Positions 24,369 to 33,461 of a stretch of DNA of 48,311 nt are shown here, one piece after another. The notes beneath the pieces were generated by a model. It was not told where the DNA came from. It did no database searches and saw only the letters and a list, made by a program, of their open reading frames with translations. Origin of the DNA: Anaerolineales bacterium (GTDB taxonomy: Bacteria > Chloroflexota > Anaerolineae > Anaerolineales > Villigracilaceae); NCBI GenBank assembly GCA_016927315.1, contig JAFGMV010000123.1:1-48311 (forward strand), written 5' to 3'. The translations under genes and the position numbers were made by a program. Positions within the stretch are counted from its first letter, which is position 1. Each line of letters starts with the position of its first letter.

Positions 24369-27314
24369 ATGACACAGAGTGAACAACAAACCATTTCAGC
24401 CGAATTGTGGCATACGCTTTCATCGCAGGATGTGCTAAAACGTCTTGAAGTTGCCGAGGATGGATTGACAAGCGGAGAAGCCAGGAAACGTATTCAGGCA
24501 TATGGTCCCAACCAACTGATCGAAACGCCACGTTCTGGCTTCCTGGCCATGCTGTGGGGCCAGTTGAACAACTTTGTTGTCTGGCTTTTGATAGTTGCCG
24601 CGTTGGTGTCCGGCTTAATCGGCTGGAATGAATATACCCACAGCGGTGAAAGCGGTGAATTTATCGAGGCTGGGGCGATTATGGCGATCGTAATCCTGAA
24701 CGCGATCCTGGGAATTGTCCAGGAGCGGCGTGCAGAAGATGCCCTGGCCGCGCTGAAAAAACTGGCTGCCCCTGAGGCGCACATCCTGCGAGACGGTCAG
24801 CGCATTACTGTCCCAGCCAGGGAACTGGTGCCCGGGGATATCGTTTTTCTCGAAACCGGTAACTTTGTTCCGGCAGACCTGCGCCTGTTGGAGGCTGTCA
24901 ATCTGCGTATTGAAGAAGCTTCACTGACAGGGGAATCTGTACCGGTGCAGAAGAATGCCACCCTTGAGTTGGCTGGCAATGCACCGCTGGGAGATCGCAA
25001 GAATACGGCTTTTATGGGCACAACGGTCTCTTACGGCCGCGGCAAGGGGGTTGTCACCAATACCGGCATGAAGACCCAGCTGGGGATGATTGCTACCATG
25101 CTGCAAAGCGTCGAGACAGAAGAAACCCCGCTTCAGAAGCGTCTCGATGAATTAGGGCGTATGCTCAGTATCATTTCGCTGGTGCTGGTTGCAGTGGTTT
25201 TCCTGGTGGCGCTCAATAATTATACTGACCTGACCGAACTGCTGGCGCCGCTCGAATATTTCGGGAAATATGGCAAAGAGATCACCGATGTCTTCATTAT
25301 TGCGATCAGCCTGGCGATTGCGGCTGTCCCCGAGGGCTTGCCGGCGGTTGTTACGATCAGTCTGGCGCTGGGTATGCAGGAGATGATCAAACGGCATGCC
25401 CTGATCCGAAAACTGGCTTCGGTAGAAACTTTGGGCTCTGCCACAATCATTTGTTCCGATAAAACCGGCACCCTGACCCAGAACGAAATGACCGTTACCC
25501 GCATCTGGGCGGATGGGCAGATGGTAGATGTAACCGGGACCGGTTATGCTCCCAGGGGCGAATTCCAGATCGGGGGGAAGAAAGTGGCATTACAGGAATA
25601 TCCCGCAATTCTGACCACCCTTTGGCTGGGTGCACTCAACAATGATGCCGAAATCAATCCGGATGATGTGGACAACTCTTACCATGTTGTGGGCGACCCC
25701 ACTGAAGCCGCCCTGGTTGTTGCAGCAGAAAAGGCTGGCGCCACCCAGAATAAATTGAACGCTGCATATCCGCGTGAAAGTGAGATCCCCTTCGACTCGG
25801 AACGCAAACGCATGATCACTGTTCACAGTATCATCAATCCCAACCCGGAAGACATTTCTCCCTTCTACGACGATAACTATAAAGATTGGGATGTGGTCGT
25901 TGTAAAGGGTGCACCGGATATCTTACTGGACCTATGCACGCAATACCGGACTATTGATGATCGACCGGTCGAACTCGACCAGGCTGCCAGGGAGCGCATC
26001 CAGGCAGCGAATGATCTTATGACACATGATGCGCTGCGCGTGCTGGGGGTGGCCTGCCGTGTAGAACGCGATGTGCCCGAGGGGAATATATCTGCGGACG
26101 ATTTGGAACAGGAGCTAGTGTTTGCAGGATTGATCGGCATGATTGATCCAGCCCGGGAGGAAGTCAAGACTTCATTGAATGTGGCCAGGAAGGCAGGTAT
26201 TCGCACCATCATGATCACCGGGGATTATCCCAATACAGCTGGTGCGATTGCCGAAGCGATCGGTCTGTTGAGACCCGGTAAAAAGGTGTTAACCGGCGCT
26301 GATTTGGATGAGATCAGTGATGCTGATTTAAAGGCGGCGGTAATCAATACGGATGTGTTTGCCCGTGTTTCCCCGGAGCATAAGATGCGTATTGTGGATG
26401 CACTGCAGGCGAACGATGAAGTTGTTGCCATGACGGGCGATGGAGTCAATGACGCTCCGGCAATCAAGCGGGCGGACATCGGTATTGCTATGGGAATTAC
26501 CGGAACGGACGTGGCCAAGGAAACCGCCGACATGGTACTGACGGATGATAACTATGCCAGTATTGTCTCAGCGGTTGAGCAGGGCAGAATAATTTATGGC
26601 AATATTCGCAAGTTTGTTTTCTTCCTGCTTTCATCGAATGTAGCCGAGATTATGATCATCTTCCTGGCGATCCTGGCCGGTCTGCCCGCACCATTGACGG
26701 CCATCCAGCTGTTATGGCTCAACCTGATCACGGATGGCGCCCCGGCCCTGGCCCTGGCCATGGAAAAAGGGGATCCAGACATTATGGATCGTCCTCCACG
26801 CCCCAAGAACGAACCGATCGTCAATGCATCCATGCGTTCCGGGATCATTATCCAGACCATTTCACAAACGGGTGCAGTTCTGCTGGCCTTTGGGTTGGGT
26901 TTGCTCTGGCATCTCGAAGCCGGTGCAGTTGCCCCGCAAGGGGTGAACCCAATCACTTATCTTTTACAGCATGACTGGCGCGGTGTGGATGTAATGACTG
27001 CCGAGACCATGGCGTTCGCAACGCTCTCGTTGTGTGAACTTTTCCGTGCCTACACCGTACGTTCTGAGCGTGTTTCGCTGTTCGCGATCGGTGTTTTTTC
27101 CAATAAATACATGCAGTACGCAGTTGGATTTTCGATCTTATTGCTTTTGCTGGTTGTTAACATACCGTTCTTGCAGCCGATCTTCAATACCCATTTTCTG
27201 AATTTGAGCGAATGGGCTGTGGTGGCTGGCCTGGCGCTTATCCCGGCCTTGGCTGAAGAAATCACCAAGCTGTTCTTGCGCTTGAACGATCGCAGGAAAG
27301 CGACCGCTTCCTGA
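24369..27314 (+). CDS. P2A-type cation ATPase, probable Mn2+ (or Ca2+) exporter
   Basis: A 981-residue P-type ATPase. Order of motifs: cation ATPase N-terminal domain, TGES (187-190) in the actuator domain, PEGL in helix M4 ([10 protein letters not shown]), phosphorylation site DKTGTLT with D364, the [10 protein letters not shown] hinge, and M6 [17 protein letters not shown] plus N-x-x-T-D in M6 is the Ca2+/Mn2+/Na+ pump pattern. The gene lies directly behind a yybP-ykoY riboswitch, whose known targets are Mn2+ efflux genes, so Mn2+ export from the cytoplasm is the most likely role. The start ATG has a GGAGAG site. No residue is missing. Confidence 0.92.
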   Translation: MTQSEQQTISAELWHTLSSQDVLKRLEVAEDGLTSGEARKRIQAYGPNQLIETPRSGFLAMLWGQLNNFVVWLLIVAALVSGLIGWNEYTHSGESGEFIEAGAIMAIVILNAILGIVQERRAEDALAALKKLAAPEAHILRDGQRITVPARELVPGDIVFLETGNFVPADLRLLEAVNLRIEEASLTGESVPVQKNATLELAGNAPLGDRKNTAFMGTTVSYGRGKGVVTNTGMKTQLGMIATMLQSVETEETPLQKRLDELGRMLSIISLVLVAVVFLVALNNYTDLTELLAPLEYFGKYGKEITDVFIIAISLAIAAVPEGLPAVVTISLALGMQEMIKRHALIRKLASVETLGSATIICSDKTGTLTQNEMTVTRIWADGQMVDVTGTGYAPRGEFQIGGKKVALQEYPAILTTLWLGALNNDAEINPDDVDNSYHVVGDPTEAALVVAAEKAGATQNKLNAAYPRESEIPFDSERKRMITVHSIINPNPEDISPFYDDNYKDWDVVVVKGAPDILLDLCTQYRTIDDRPVELDQAARERIQAANDLMTHDALRVLGVACRVERDVPEGNISADDLEQELVFAGLIGMIDPAREEVKTSLNVARKAGIRTIMITGDYPNTAGAIAEAIGLLRPGKKVLTGADLDEISDADLKAAVINTDVFARVSPEHKMRIVDALQANDEVVAMTGDGVNDAPAIKRADIGIAMGITGTDVAKETADMVLTDDNYASIVSAVEQGRIIYGNIRKFVFFLLSSNVAEIMIIFLAILAGLPAPLTAIQLLWLNLITDGAPALALAMEKGDPDIMDRPPRPKNEPIVNASMRSGIIIQTISQTGAVLLAFGLGLLWHLEAGAVAPQGVNPITYLLQHDWRGVDVMTAETMAFATLSLCELFRAYTVRSERVSLFAIGVFSNKYMQYAVGFSILLLLLVVNIPFLQPIFNTHFLNLSEWAVVAGLALIPALAEEITKLFLRLNDRRKATAS

Positions 27315-27486
27315 CAGCAGTTTTCGTATCCTGATCAGAGCCCTGGGAAAACCTGACGAGTTCCTGGTCACTATTTGGGGCAGGCTGTATGCCGCTTACT
27401 TTATATAACTGCTTATCGGCTGCCTGTTTTCACTGCCTGTAATGATTGGCGGCAGGGTGTTCAGGGATGGGAGGCTGCTGTGAAGC

Positions 27487-28504
27487 GTGTTTCTGATTAT
27501 CTCAGCGGTCTGTATCGCTGTTGATTCCCTGGCTTTATTCCGCCTGCTGCACCTGGGTGTGTCCTACGAGCGGGTGTTTCCGGCACTGGCTTTATTTCAT
27601 TCGACCAGGATGGCCATCCTGGTCTTCATCCTGTCCCTTGGAAAATGGTTTCCGGAAGACCGGACGATGTTCGGGCGCTGGTAATATTGGGGATAGCCCT
27701 GCAGGCAGTCTTGTCGGTTTGTGAACTCGATGGGTTGTATGTAGAACCGTTTCGCCTGACGACCAGCAGGATATCTATTTCCTCCCCGGCGTTTTCCCGG
27801 ACCGGCCGTTGTGTATCGTACAACTCTCTGATATGCAAGGCGAACATATCACCCGCAGCGAGCGCGCAGCGCTGGCGCAGGTCGAACGCTTGCACCCCGA
27901 CTTGATCGTCTTGACCGGCAGTTATCTGCACCTGGACCACATCCTTAATCCACAGTCCCGGCAGGAAACTCACTGGATGCTGTCGCAGTTGGAGGCTCCC
28001 TTTGGCAGCTATGCTGTTTCGAGCCCCGTGGACGATCCGGAAACCAATGCGGTTCTGTTTGCTGCCCTGGATATTGCCCTGCTGGATGACAGGATCGAAC
28101 GAATCACTTTCCCTGGCGGGGATTTGTATCTGGCAGGCGTTAACAACCCGGGATATGCCCGTGACCGGGCGATACTGGCTGAACTGGTTCAAGGATATCC
28201 GGCAGGATGCCTTTCAACTCCTGCTGTACCATACTCCAGACCTGGCCAAAGATGCCCACGTTTGGGATATTAAATGTACCTGGCCGGGCATACCCACGGC
28301 GGGCAGGTACGCATTCCCTTGTATGGGGCCCTGGTTACCTTCTCCAGGTATGGGAAGGTATTTGAAATGGGGGAAGATCACATTGAGGGTACAACCCTGT
28401 ATGTTTCCCGCAGACTTGGTATGGAAGGATTGGGACTGCCTCGGGTGTGTTTCTTGTGCCCGCCTGAGATTGTGGTGATCGACCTGTCTCCTATTGAAGA
28501 TTGA
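27487..28504 (+). pseudogene. Metallophosphoesterase with N-terminal membrane helices (multiply frameshifted)
   Basis: Pieces of one protein can be read in order but in changing frames. Membrane segment (27487-27684), another helix (AVLSVCELDGLYVEPF), the phosphoesterase start IVQLSDMQGEH (from 27809), HPDLIVLTGSYLH, then QLLLYHTPDLA, then LAGHTHGGQVRIPLYGAL to the stop at 28504. Relatives read SDLHG and TGDY where this has SDMQG and TGSY, so metal ligands are also lost. At least four frame changes are needed. The gene is dead. Its end overlaps the convergent rnhB stop. Confidence 0.85.
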
Positions 28505-29102
28505 AGGTTTTTCGGTGCAGCAGGCTTTTCCCCAGTCTCTTGATCGCGGTGCGATGGACCCGAGTGGCATATCCTTTGTTTTGCGACAAGCGGTAGCCTG
28601 GGCATTGTACATCCAGCCCTCGCATGATGTTATCCCGGTTGGTTTTCGCCAGTACTGAAGCTGCAGCGACACTCAGGCTGCGCTGGTCTCCCTTGACCAG
28701 CGCCGTTTGGGGGATATCCAGTTCAGGGACCTCAAGGCGGAAGTCGGTCAGCAGGTAGTCAGGCAGCCAGGGAAGTTTCGCCAGGGCCCGCATGGCCGCC
28801 ATCCGTGTGGCGGCCACTATCCCGAGCGTATCGATTTCCTCCGGGGAGGCCAGGCCGATCTCCCAGGCGGCAGCCTGCAGCTTGATTTCTACTGCCCAGC
28901 GCTCCCGTTGAAGGGGGGTCATCAGTTTTGAGTCTCGTACGCCTTCAAGAAGCCCTAACAGGTCGGGATTTTGGGGAAAGATGACGGCCCCAACTGCAAC
29001 CGGTCCGGCCAATGCGCCGCGCCCGGCTTCGTCCATCCCGGCAATACGGGTGTAGTAAGGCCAGAGTTCTCTTTCAAGTTCCAGGTCAGGCTTTGGGACC
29101 AT
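28491..29102 (-). CDS. rnhB: Ribonuclease HII
   Basis: A 203-residue enzyme that removes ribonucleotides from DNA:RNA hybrids. The catalytic start GMDEAGRGALAGPV (D24-E25 from this ATG) is intact, as are the central DYLLTDF and KGDQRSLSVAAASVLAKTNRD motifs with further acidic ligands. A TTG at 29111 would give three more residues. The start lies inside the end of the glycosyltransferase gene (17-base overlap), the last gene of a three-gene operon. Normal length. Confidence 0.95.
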   Translation of the reverse strand: MVPKPDLELERELWPYYTRIAGMDEAGRGALAGPVAVGAVIFPQNPDLLGLLEGVRDSKLMTPLQRERWAVEIKLQAAAWEIGLASPEEIDTLGIVAATRMAAMRALAKLPWLPDYLLTDFRLEVPELDIPQTALVKGDQRSLSVAAASVLAKTNRDNIMRGLDVQCPGYRLSQNKGYATRVHRTAIKRLGKSLLHRKTFNLQ

Positions 29103-29814
29103 ATTTCCCAATCAGGGCGTTCCAGCGAATGATCAGCAGGTCTGCAAACATACGCCACGAATCCTTGATTACACTGATCCGGCTGTCGGCATTGAAGTAC
29201 CAGGGAATAGGGATTTCTTCGATCTGAAAACCCTGACGGCGGGCAATGAAGAGGATTTCTACATCGAAGGCCCAACCTTCTAATGTCTGATACGGAAAAA
29301 TCGACTCGGCCGTTTCAGCCCGGAAGCATTTGAAGCCGCACTGGGTATCATGTAAACCCGGCAGCGCCAGCCAGCGGATCAAGAAATTGAATACCCTGCC
29401 GGCGGTATGCCGATAGGCCGGCTCATTATAGCGGATGGCCCCGGGGGCTTCGCGGGAACCAATGCTGATATCTTTATGCGATTGCGGTGGGAAAAAGCGG
29501 TTGGCTTCCGTAATCGGCATGGATAGATCGCAGTCGCAGACAAAACGGTATTCACCCTGGGCTTCCAGCATTCCCTTTTTTACTGCGGAACCTTTTCCAC
29601 GCTTCGTCGCGCGCAATATCTTTAGACCAGGATACCGGTGTTTGTAATTCAGTGCGACCTGGTATGTCTGGTCGCTGCTGCCATTCTCGATAACAAGAAC
29701 TTCACTGGAATAAGACTGGGCTTTCAAAAAAGTGAAAACCTGCTCCAAGGCTTTGGGCAGGCGGTGTTCTTCATTGTAAGCGGGAATAACGATAGAAAGG
29801 AAAGGAGGTTTCAA
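29086..29814 (-). CDS. GT2 glycosyltransferase, polyprenyl-phosphate sugar synthase type
   Basis: A 242-residue GT-A fold enzyme like dolichyl-phosphate beta-glucosyltransferase (ALG5). It has SIVIPAYNEEHRLPKAL at the start, ENGSSDQTY, KRGKGSAVKKGM, and the metal-binding DCDLSMP near residue 95. It would load a sugar on undecaprenyl phosphate at the inner membrane face, supplying donors for enzymes such as the GT39 protein at 126-1757. It starts with TTG, which overlaps the stop of the NERD-like gene (TTGA), so translation is coupled. No transmembrane helices are evident, unlike ArnC. Confidence 0.9.
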   Translation of the reverse strand: MKPPFLSIVIPAYNEEHRLPKALEQVFTFLKAQSYSSEVLVIENGSSDQTYQVALNYKHRYPGLKILRATKRGKGSAVKKGMLEAQGEYRFVCDCDLSMPITEANRFFPPQSHKDISIGSREAPGAIRYNEPAYRHTAGRVFNFLIRWLALPGLHDTQCGFKCFRAETAESIFPYQTLEGWAFDVEILFIARRQGFQIEEIPIPWYFNADSRISVIKDSWRMFADLLIIRWNALIGKYGPKA

Positions 29815-30827
29815 AAGGTTATAAGATTCATGACAAGCGCCAGGAAAAAAGCGATCAGACAGAAATTCCCCAGGCCCATCAGGGCCAACAAAATTATTTG
29901 TCTGCGGTTCAAGAAGCCGCTTTTCTTGCGCTTGCGGGGATAATTTGTTACCGCCTGTGTGGGTTCATAGGCCGCCAATCGACCGGGATCAGTCTCATGG
30001 CTGTCTATCTCAAAAGCCGGGGCTTCATCTTCAAAAGCAAACCCCAGGTCATTTGTGTCCAGAAACGGTGACACCTCACCGGCTGCCTCAGCGCCAAACT
30101 GGTCACTATCCAGGAATGGCGACGCTTCGCCGGCGTCGGTTGCGCTGCCATAATAATCCGTTTCAACAGGGTGGTCTGCGTTTTCTGGTTCCGGGGCAGC
30201 CGGCTGCTGCGTTTCCGCTTTTTGTTTTTTGGGTGAACGTGGTTTAAGGATTCGATCTACCAATTCGTATACAGCTTCTACGGTGAAAACCGGGCGTCCC
30301 TGCAAAAGCGACCCGGCAAACCGCTCGACTGCGTCACTCATGACGACACGCGCGATCGGCCGTACTGTCTCTACATGAAGTCCTGGATCTGCGCACATGA
30401 TTACCGGTTCGACTTCACCAAACCCCTTCAGGTCCTGACGTTCAAGGTAAACCTGTAAAGCCCTGGCCAGGCGGCTGACCCGTTCCAATATGTTAATAGC
30501 TGCGGGAGTGAATTTGTCTCCGTCTATGGTGCCCCAGGTATTTCCTTTGGCGCGATAGACCCCGCGCGCATTTGTCACTTGAATGACAAATACCCCAGCC
30601 GGTCCAACCAGGATCATTGGGATGGTAATGCCGCTCTTCCCCAGCGGAAAATTACGGATCAGCGTGTAATTTTTATCCAGGGCTTTATCCATACGCGAGA
30701 TGATTTCTTTTTGTGCCTGTAAATCGGGGTACCAACTGAAACCGAACTGCAGGGTTCCCTTGATGCGGTCGATCAGGGCGATTTCACCGTTCTCGTTTTG
30801 AAAAGGAGTATGGTCAATTAATTTCAT
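29811..30827 (-). CDS. NERD-like protein with C-terminal membrane anchor
   Basis: A 338-residue protein. The N-terminal ~190 residues resemble a nuclease-related (NERD) domain, with LVGPAGVFVIQVTNARGVY. In active relatives the strand carries E-x-K; here it reads Q-V-T, so nuclease activity is doubtful. A Pro/Glu/Asp-rich low-complexity linker (residues ~200-300) follows, with twice the pattern SPFLD near GEVSPFLD. The end has one hydrophobic helix (IILLALMGLGNFCLIAFF). The protein is probably tail-anchored with its soluble part in the cytoplasm. ATG 30827 is chosen over TTG 30833 for spacing to GAGAG. First gene of the operon with GT2 and rnhB. Confidence 0.75.
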   Translation of the reverse strand: MKLIDHTPFQNENGEIALIDRIKGTLQFGFSWYPDLQAQKEIISRMDKALDKNYTLIRNFPLGKSGITIPMILVGPAGVFVIQVTNARGVYRAKGNTWGTIDGDKFTPAAINILERVSRLARALQVYLERQDLKGFGEVEPVIMCADPGLHVETVRPIARVVMSDAVERFAGSLLQGRPVFTVEAVYELVDRILKPRSPKKQKAETQQPAAPEPENADHPVETDYYGSATDAGEASPFLDSDQFGAEAAGEVSPFLDTNDLGFAFEDEAPAFEIDSHETDPGRLAAYEPTQAVTNYPRKRKKSGFLNRRQIILLALMGLGNFCLIAFFLALVMNLITF

Positions 30828-30876
30828 GTTCAACTCTCAAGCTGGATCATCAAGTAGATTACTGACAGGGAAGCGG

Positions 30877-31188
30877 TTAAAAGATTGGCGTATCACCAAG
30901 GTCATCGTAAGCGGGGGTATCTTCGCGCGTGGTTATGAAATATTTGCCATTTGCTTTTACCATCCGCACAGGTTTGTTGACTTCAAAGGTTCCGGCAAGG
31001 TATTCCTTTCGGGCGCCGGTGACAAAGTGTTTACCTTTTTCCATCTGCTCCAAAAGAGCGCTGCGATCAAGCAAGACCCGGTCTGAAAAGGCAGTAAGCC
31101 GGCGCTCATAGGCGCGCACGATCTCTATCTTTTTGTTGGGTGTGAAGCGAACCGCCTCGATCACGCCGTCGAACTTGTTTGAAGCCAT
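30877..31188 (-). CDS. Conserved-looking hypothetical protein (103 aa)
   Basis: A soluble, charged protein of 103 residues beginning MASNKFDGVIEAVRF. I do not recognise it. It alternates short predicted strands and one helix (SDRVLLDRSALLEQMEKGK) and has no Cys or clear catalytic motif. A longer frame starts at 31218, but AGAGG stands 8 bases before the ATG at 31188. It precedes the NERD operon on the same strand by ~50 bases and could be its first gene. It is the last core-like gene before the AT-rich island. Confidence 0.65.
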   Translation of the reverse strand: MASNKFDGVIEAVRFTPNKKIEIVRAYERRLTAFSDRVLLDRSALLEQMEKGKHFVTGARKEYLAGTFEVNKPVRMVKANGKYFITTREDTPAYDDLGDTPIF

Positions 31189-31310
31189 GCGATATACCTC
31201 TGGAAATAATTTTAGCACATCTCAAAGGGTTAAAAATTTTTGTTCCCCCGGCGTAAGGATAACACTTGACCTGCTTTTTGAATTTACAGAAAACAGTTTA
31301 CGCTACTGAT

Positions 31311-31430
31311 TGCAAATTCCGGTGAAAAAAATCCAATCATTCCGATTGATGCCGGCCACTATTTCCAGTGGATTACAAAAAGTGGACGACATGCTCCGGA
31401 ATTCCTGGACGGCTTGCTCCGGATTATGCA
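31311..31430 (+). repeat. Left copy of the island-flanking repeat
   Basis: Starts TGCAAATTCCGGTGAAAAA and ends CTCCGGATTATGCA. It matches the reverse complement of 46548-46643 almost base for base over ~90 bases. Differences are one A in the A run, a few substitutions, and a ~24-base partial duplication (TGCTCCGGA twice) near the right end. It contains an imperfect hairpin (GCCGGCCACT / AGTGGACGAC). No gene is seen in 31219-31583. Confidence 0.85.
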
Positions 31431-31583
31431 ACTGTACAAGCACACCATAATATGTGCATAATGAGTACAAATGTGTATCCCTTTTACACATTTAAAGCTT
31501 TACATAACAAGAAAAGAATTCCAACTCTATCAAATTGTCGAGAATCAGGTGGGATGCTTATTGTCTGGTAATATATCTGTCAT

Positions 31584-31664
31584 CAGTTAGCTAACTGGAC
31601 AACCAGAGAAAATTATGCAATAATGTGTGCAATATGTTCGGATAATCCTAACATTATGCACACA
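31584..31664 (+). promoter_or_regulatory. AbiE promoter-operator region
   Basis: Contains a perfect 14-base palindrome CAGTTAGCTAACTG (31584-31597) and a possible promoter, TGGACA (31596-31601) with AATAAT 17 bases on (31619-31624). An inverted pair TGTGTGCA (31624-31631) / TGCACACA (31657-31664) follows, ending at the ATG. AbiEi antitoxins are known to repress their own promoters at inverted repeats. Confidence 0.5.
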
Positions 31665-32252
31665 ATGACAAGAAAACCTGATTTTGATCATCTTTATCAA
31701 ATAGCTGAAGACCAGGCGGGGTATTTCACTACGCAGCAAGCACACGAAGCTGGATATTCCGGTGAAAGGCTTTCTGATCTCACGGCTCGCGGTCAATTCA
31801 AACGAATTTATCGCGGGATCTATCGCCTACCCCACTTTCCAGCAACACGCTTTGAGGATCTTCAAGTAGACAGCCTGAAAACTGGTCAAGATTCGATTAT
31901 TTCTCATGAAAGCGCCCTGGCAGTGTATGAGCTTTCTGATATCCTCCCAACAAAAACACATATCATCATACCGAGAACCGGATCCCGCCGCAGAGAAGGA
32001 ATCCAACTTCATACGAATACTCTTCAAGATGATGAGATTACCAAAAGAGAAGGTCTTCGAGTAACCACTGTAGAAAGAACCATCGCCGATGTGATTGTCA
32101 GCGGCTATTCTTACCAACTTGTTCAACAAGCTATTCAAGAAGCGCTTCAGCGCGGGCTGACAACAGAAAGCAAACTTCGTAAACAGGCTGAACGTCGCAA
32201 AGGGAAAGTAGCAAAATACATTTCCCGAATACTTGAAGGAAAATCAGCATGA
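31665..32252 (+). CDS. AbiEi-type antitoxin / transcriptional regulator
   Basis: A 195-residue protein matching AbiEi antitoxins of type IV toxin-antitoxin systems. It has an N-terminal winged helix (YFTTQQAHEAGYSGERLSDL in two parts, GQFKRIYRGIYRL), then the AbiEi C-terminal domain (SHESALAVYELSDILPTK, VTTVERTIADVI). It represses its own promoter and counteracts an AbiEii nucleotidyltransferase. In-frame ATGs at 31623 and 31656 lie in or at the operator, so 31665 is preferred, although no ribosome site is visible. Its stop overlaps the toxin start (ATGA), but that toxin is truncated, leaving an orphan antitoxin. Confidence 0.85.
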   Translation: MTRKPDFDHLYQIAEDQAGYFTTQQAHEAGYSGERLSDLTARGQFKRIYRGIYRLPHFPATRFEDLQVDSLKTGQDSIISHESALAVYELSDILPTKTHIIIPRTGSRRREGIQLHTNTLQDDEITKREGLRVTTVERTIADVIVSGYSYQLVQQAIQEALQRGLTTESKLRKQAERRKGKVAKYISRILEGKSA

Positions 32253-32419
32253 AATACACTTCTGGTAGTGCTTTCAGACAAGCGCTTGAAGAGCGGCTAA
32301 AAGAGCTTCACCATACCGAAAAGATCCCATTGGTGCGGTTACGAAAACAAATAGCCTTTGAGCGTTTTATTGCCAGGCTGCAAACAGTCCAGCCGGACAC
32401 CTGGATACTCACTTCTTAG
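32249..32419 (+). pseudogene. Truncated AbiEii nucleotidyltransferase toxin
   Basis: The first 56 codons (TSGSAFRQALEERLKE, then IPLVRLRKQIAFERFIARL) match the N-terminus of AbiEii/AbiGii toxins. The frame ends at TAG just where relatives read WVLKGG, the start of the G-G/S...D-x-D catalytic region. All catalytic residues are absent. The following ~190 bases (32420-32605) show no toxin sequence, so the rest was deleted or replaced. The toxin cannot be active. Confidence 0.75.
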
Positions 32420-32632
32420 CAATAGGATATCTTGAGTTTTCATAAATCATACAATTACAATGTCTCTTTATCAAGCTGTTTCGAAGATGACCCAAAAAAC
32501 AACTTATGTAAATGGCGATTTTCGGTAACTATCGCGGAAATTCCCCCGTTTTGCCTGATCTGCTCAGGCTACTCCTCCTAAAACAGTAAATCACCAACCG
32601 TGCAGATGAAACGAATCGAAAACTCATCGTAG

Positions 32633-33118
32633 GTAGTAGATGAAAAGCGTTCCAAAGAACGCACAGTTTATCTTGCGGATGGTGCTGTTGCTGCTCTGAG
32701 AGATTGGCTAAAAGTTCGTGGAAATGAGAGCGGCCCGTTGTTCGTAGCCATCAACAGAGGAAACAACCCGGTTCCCGGGAAATGCGTGACCCCACAAGGA
32801 ATCTATTACCTGCTAAAAAGCCGGGCTAAGCGAGCAGGAGTAAAGGATTTCTCACCGCATGATTTCCGACGAACCTTCGTTGGCGATCTGCTTGATGCAG
32901 GAGTTGATATCGCAATCGTAGCGAAAATGGCAGGACATGCCAGCGTAAATACAACTGCACGATATGATCGCCGGCCAGAGCGAGCAAAGCAAGAGGCTGC
33001 AAGACTTTTAGAAGTTCCGTACACGCGAACTAGAAGATATGTCCGTTGCAGTACATTGAAACTTCAACCATCCAGGCCAGGTCGTAAAGGACCAGGATCA
33101 CCAGCAGCGGGCGGTTGA
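32633..33118 (+). pseudogene. Tyrosine recombinase, C-terminal half only
   Basis: An open frame after a TAG (32630-32632) reads KERTVYLADGAVAALRDWL, SPHDFRRTFVGDLLDAGVD, AKMAGHASVNTTARYDRR. The H-x-x-R, GH and Tyr active-site residues of a phage/XerD-like integrase are present. The N-terminal SAM-like domain and the first catalytic Arg are missing, and in-frame ATG codons come only before the TAG (32606). It is a remnant of the element that brought the island, or of an older one. The last ~35 codons (after VPYTRTRRY) are unlike integrases. Confidence 0.78.
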
Positions 33119-33461
33119 GGGAAAAGGCTAGCAGGCCGTTTGTTAACCCGGAAGTGTGACCTTTTTTTGATATCGTAAGGTCTCCAGTTATATGAAATTG
33201 GATGTTTCGGTTTTCCGGTGTCGGCTTGGTTGTATTGATTTCATTATACAGAAAAAGGGGAAGAATAAGACATGACAGGCTTCCTGTGTTGCCTACGCAA
33301 AACTCAGGTAGGACCGCCTACCTGTCAGGTCTGTATGTATTTGTTGTATACTTTACCTAGATGATCCGGGCGGGAATGACACCCCTTTCATTGATTCATT
33401 GCGAAGATTGATCTCCGAGATAGATATTAGTGAGACCATAGAAATATTTTAGGAGAAAATA
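33119..33461 (+). promoter_or_regulatory. Intergenic region before the defence operon
   Basis: No coding frame. A perfect hairpin CAGGTAGG-ACCG-CCTACCTG lies at 33305-33324 and could be an operator or attenuator. A TATACT about 25 bases further is a possible -10. AGGAG stands before the ATG at 33462. Much of the region is AT-rich. Confidence 0.4.

Noticed and set aside
31303..31491. Short frames in the two flanking repeats that share a FCNPLEIV-type peptide
   Set aside because: The likeness follows from the DNA repeat itself; the frames have no ribosome site and are not coding-like outside the repeat.
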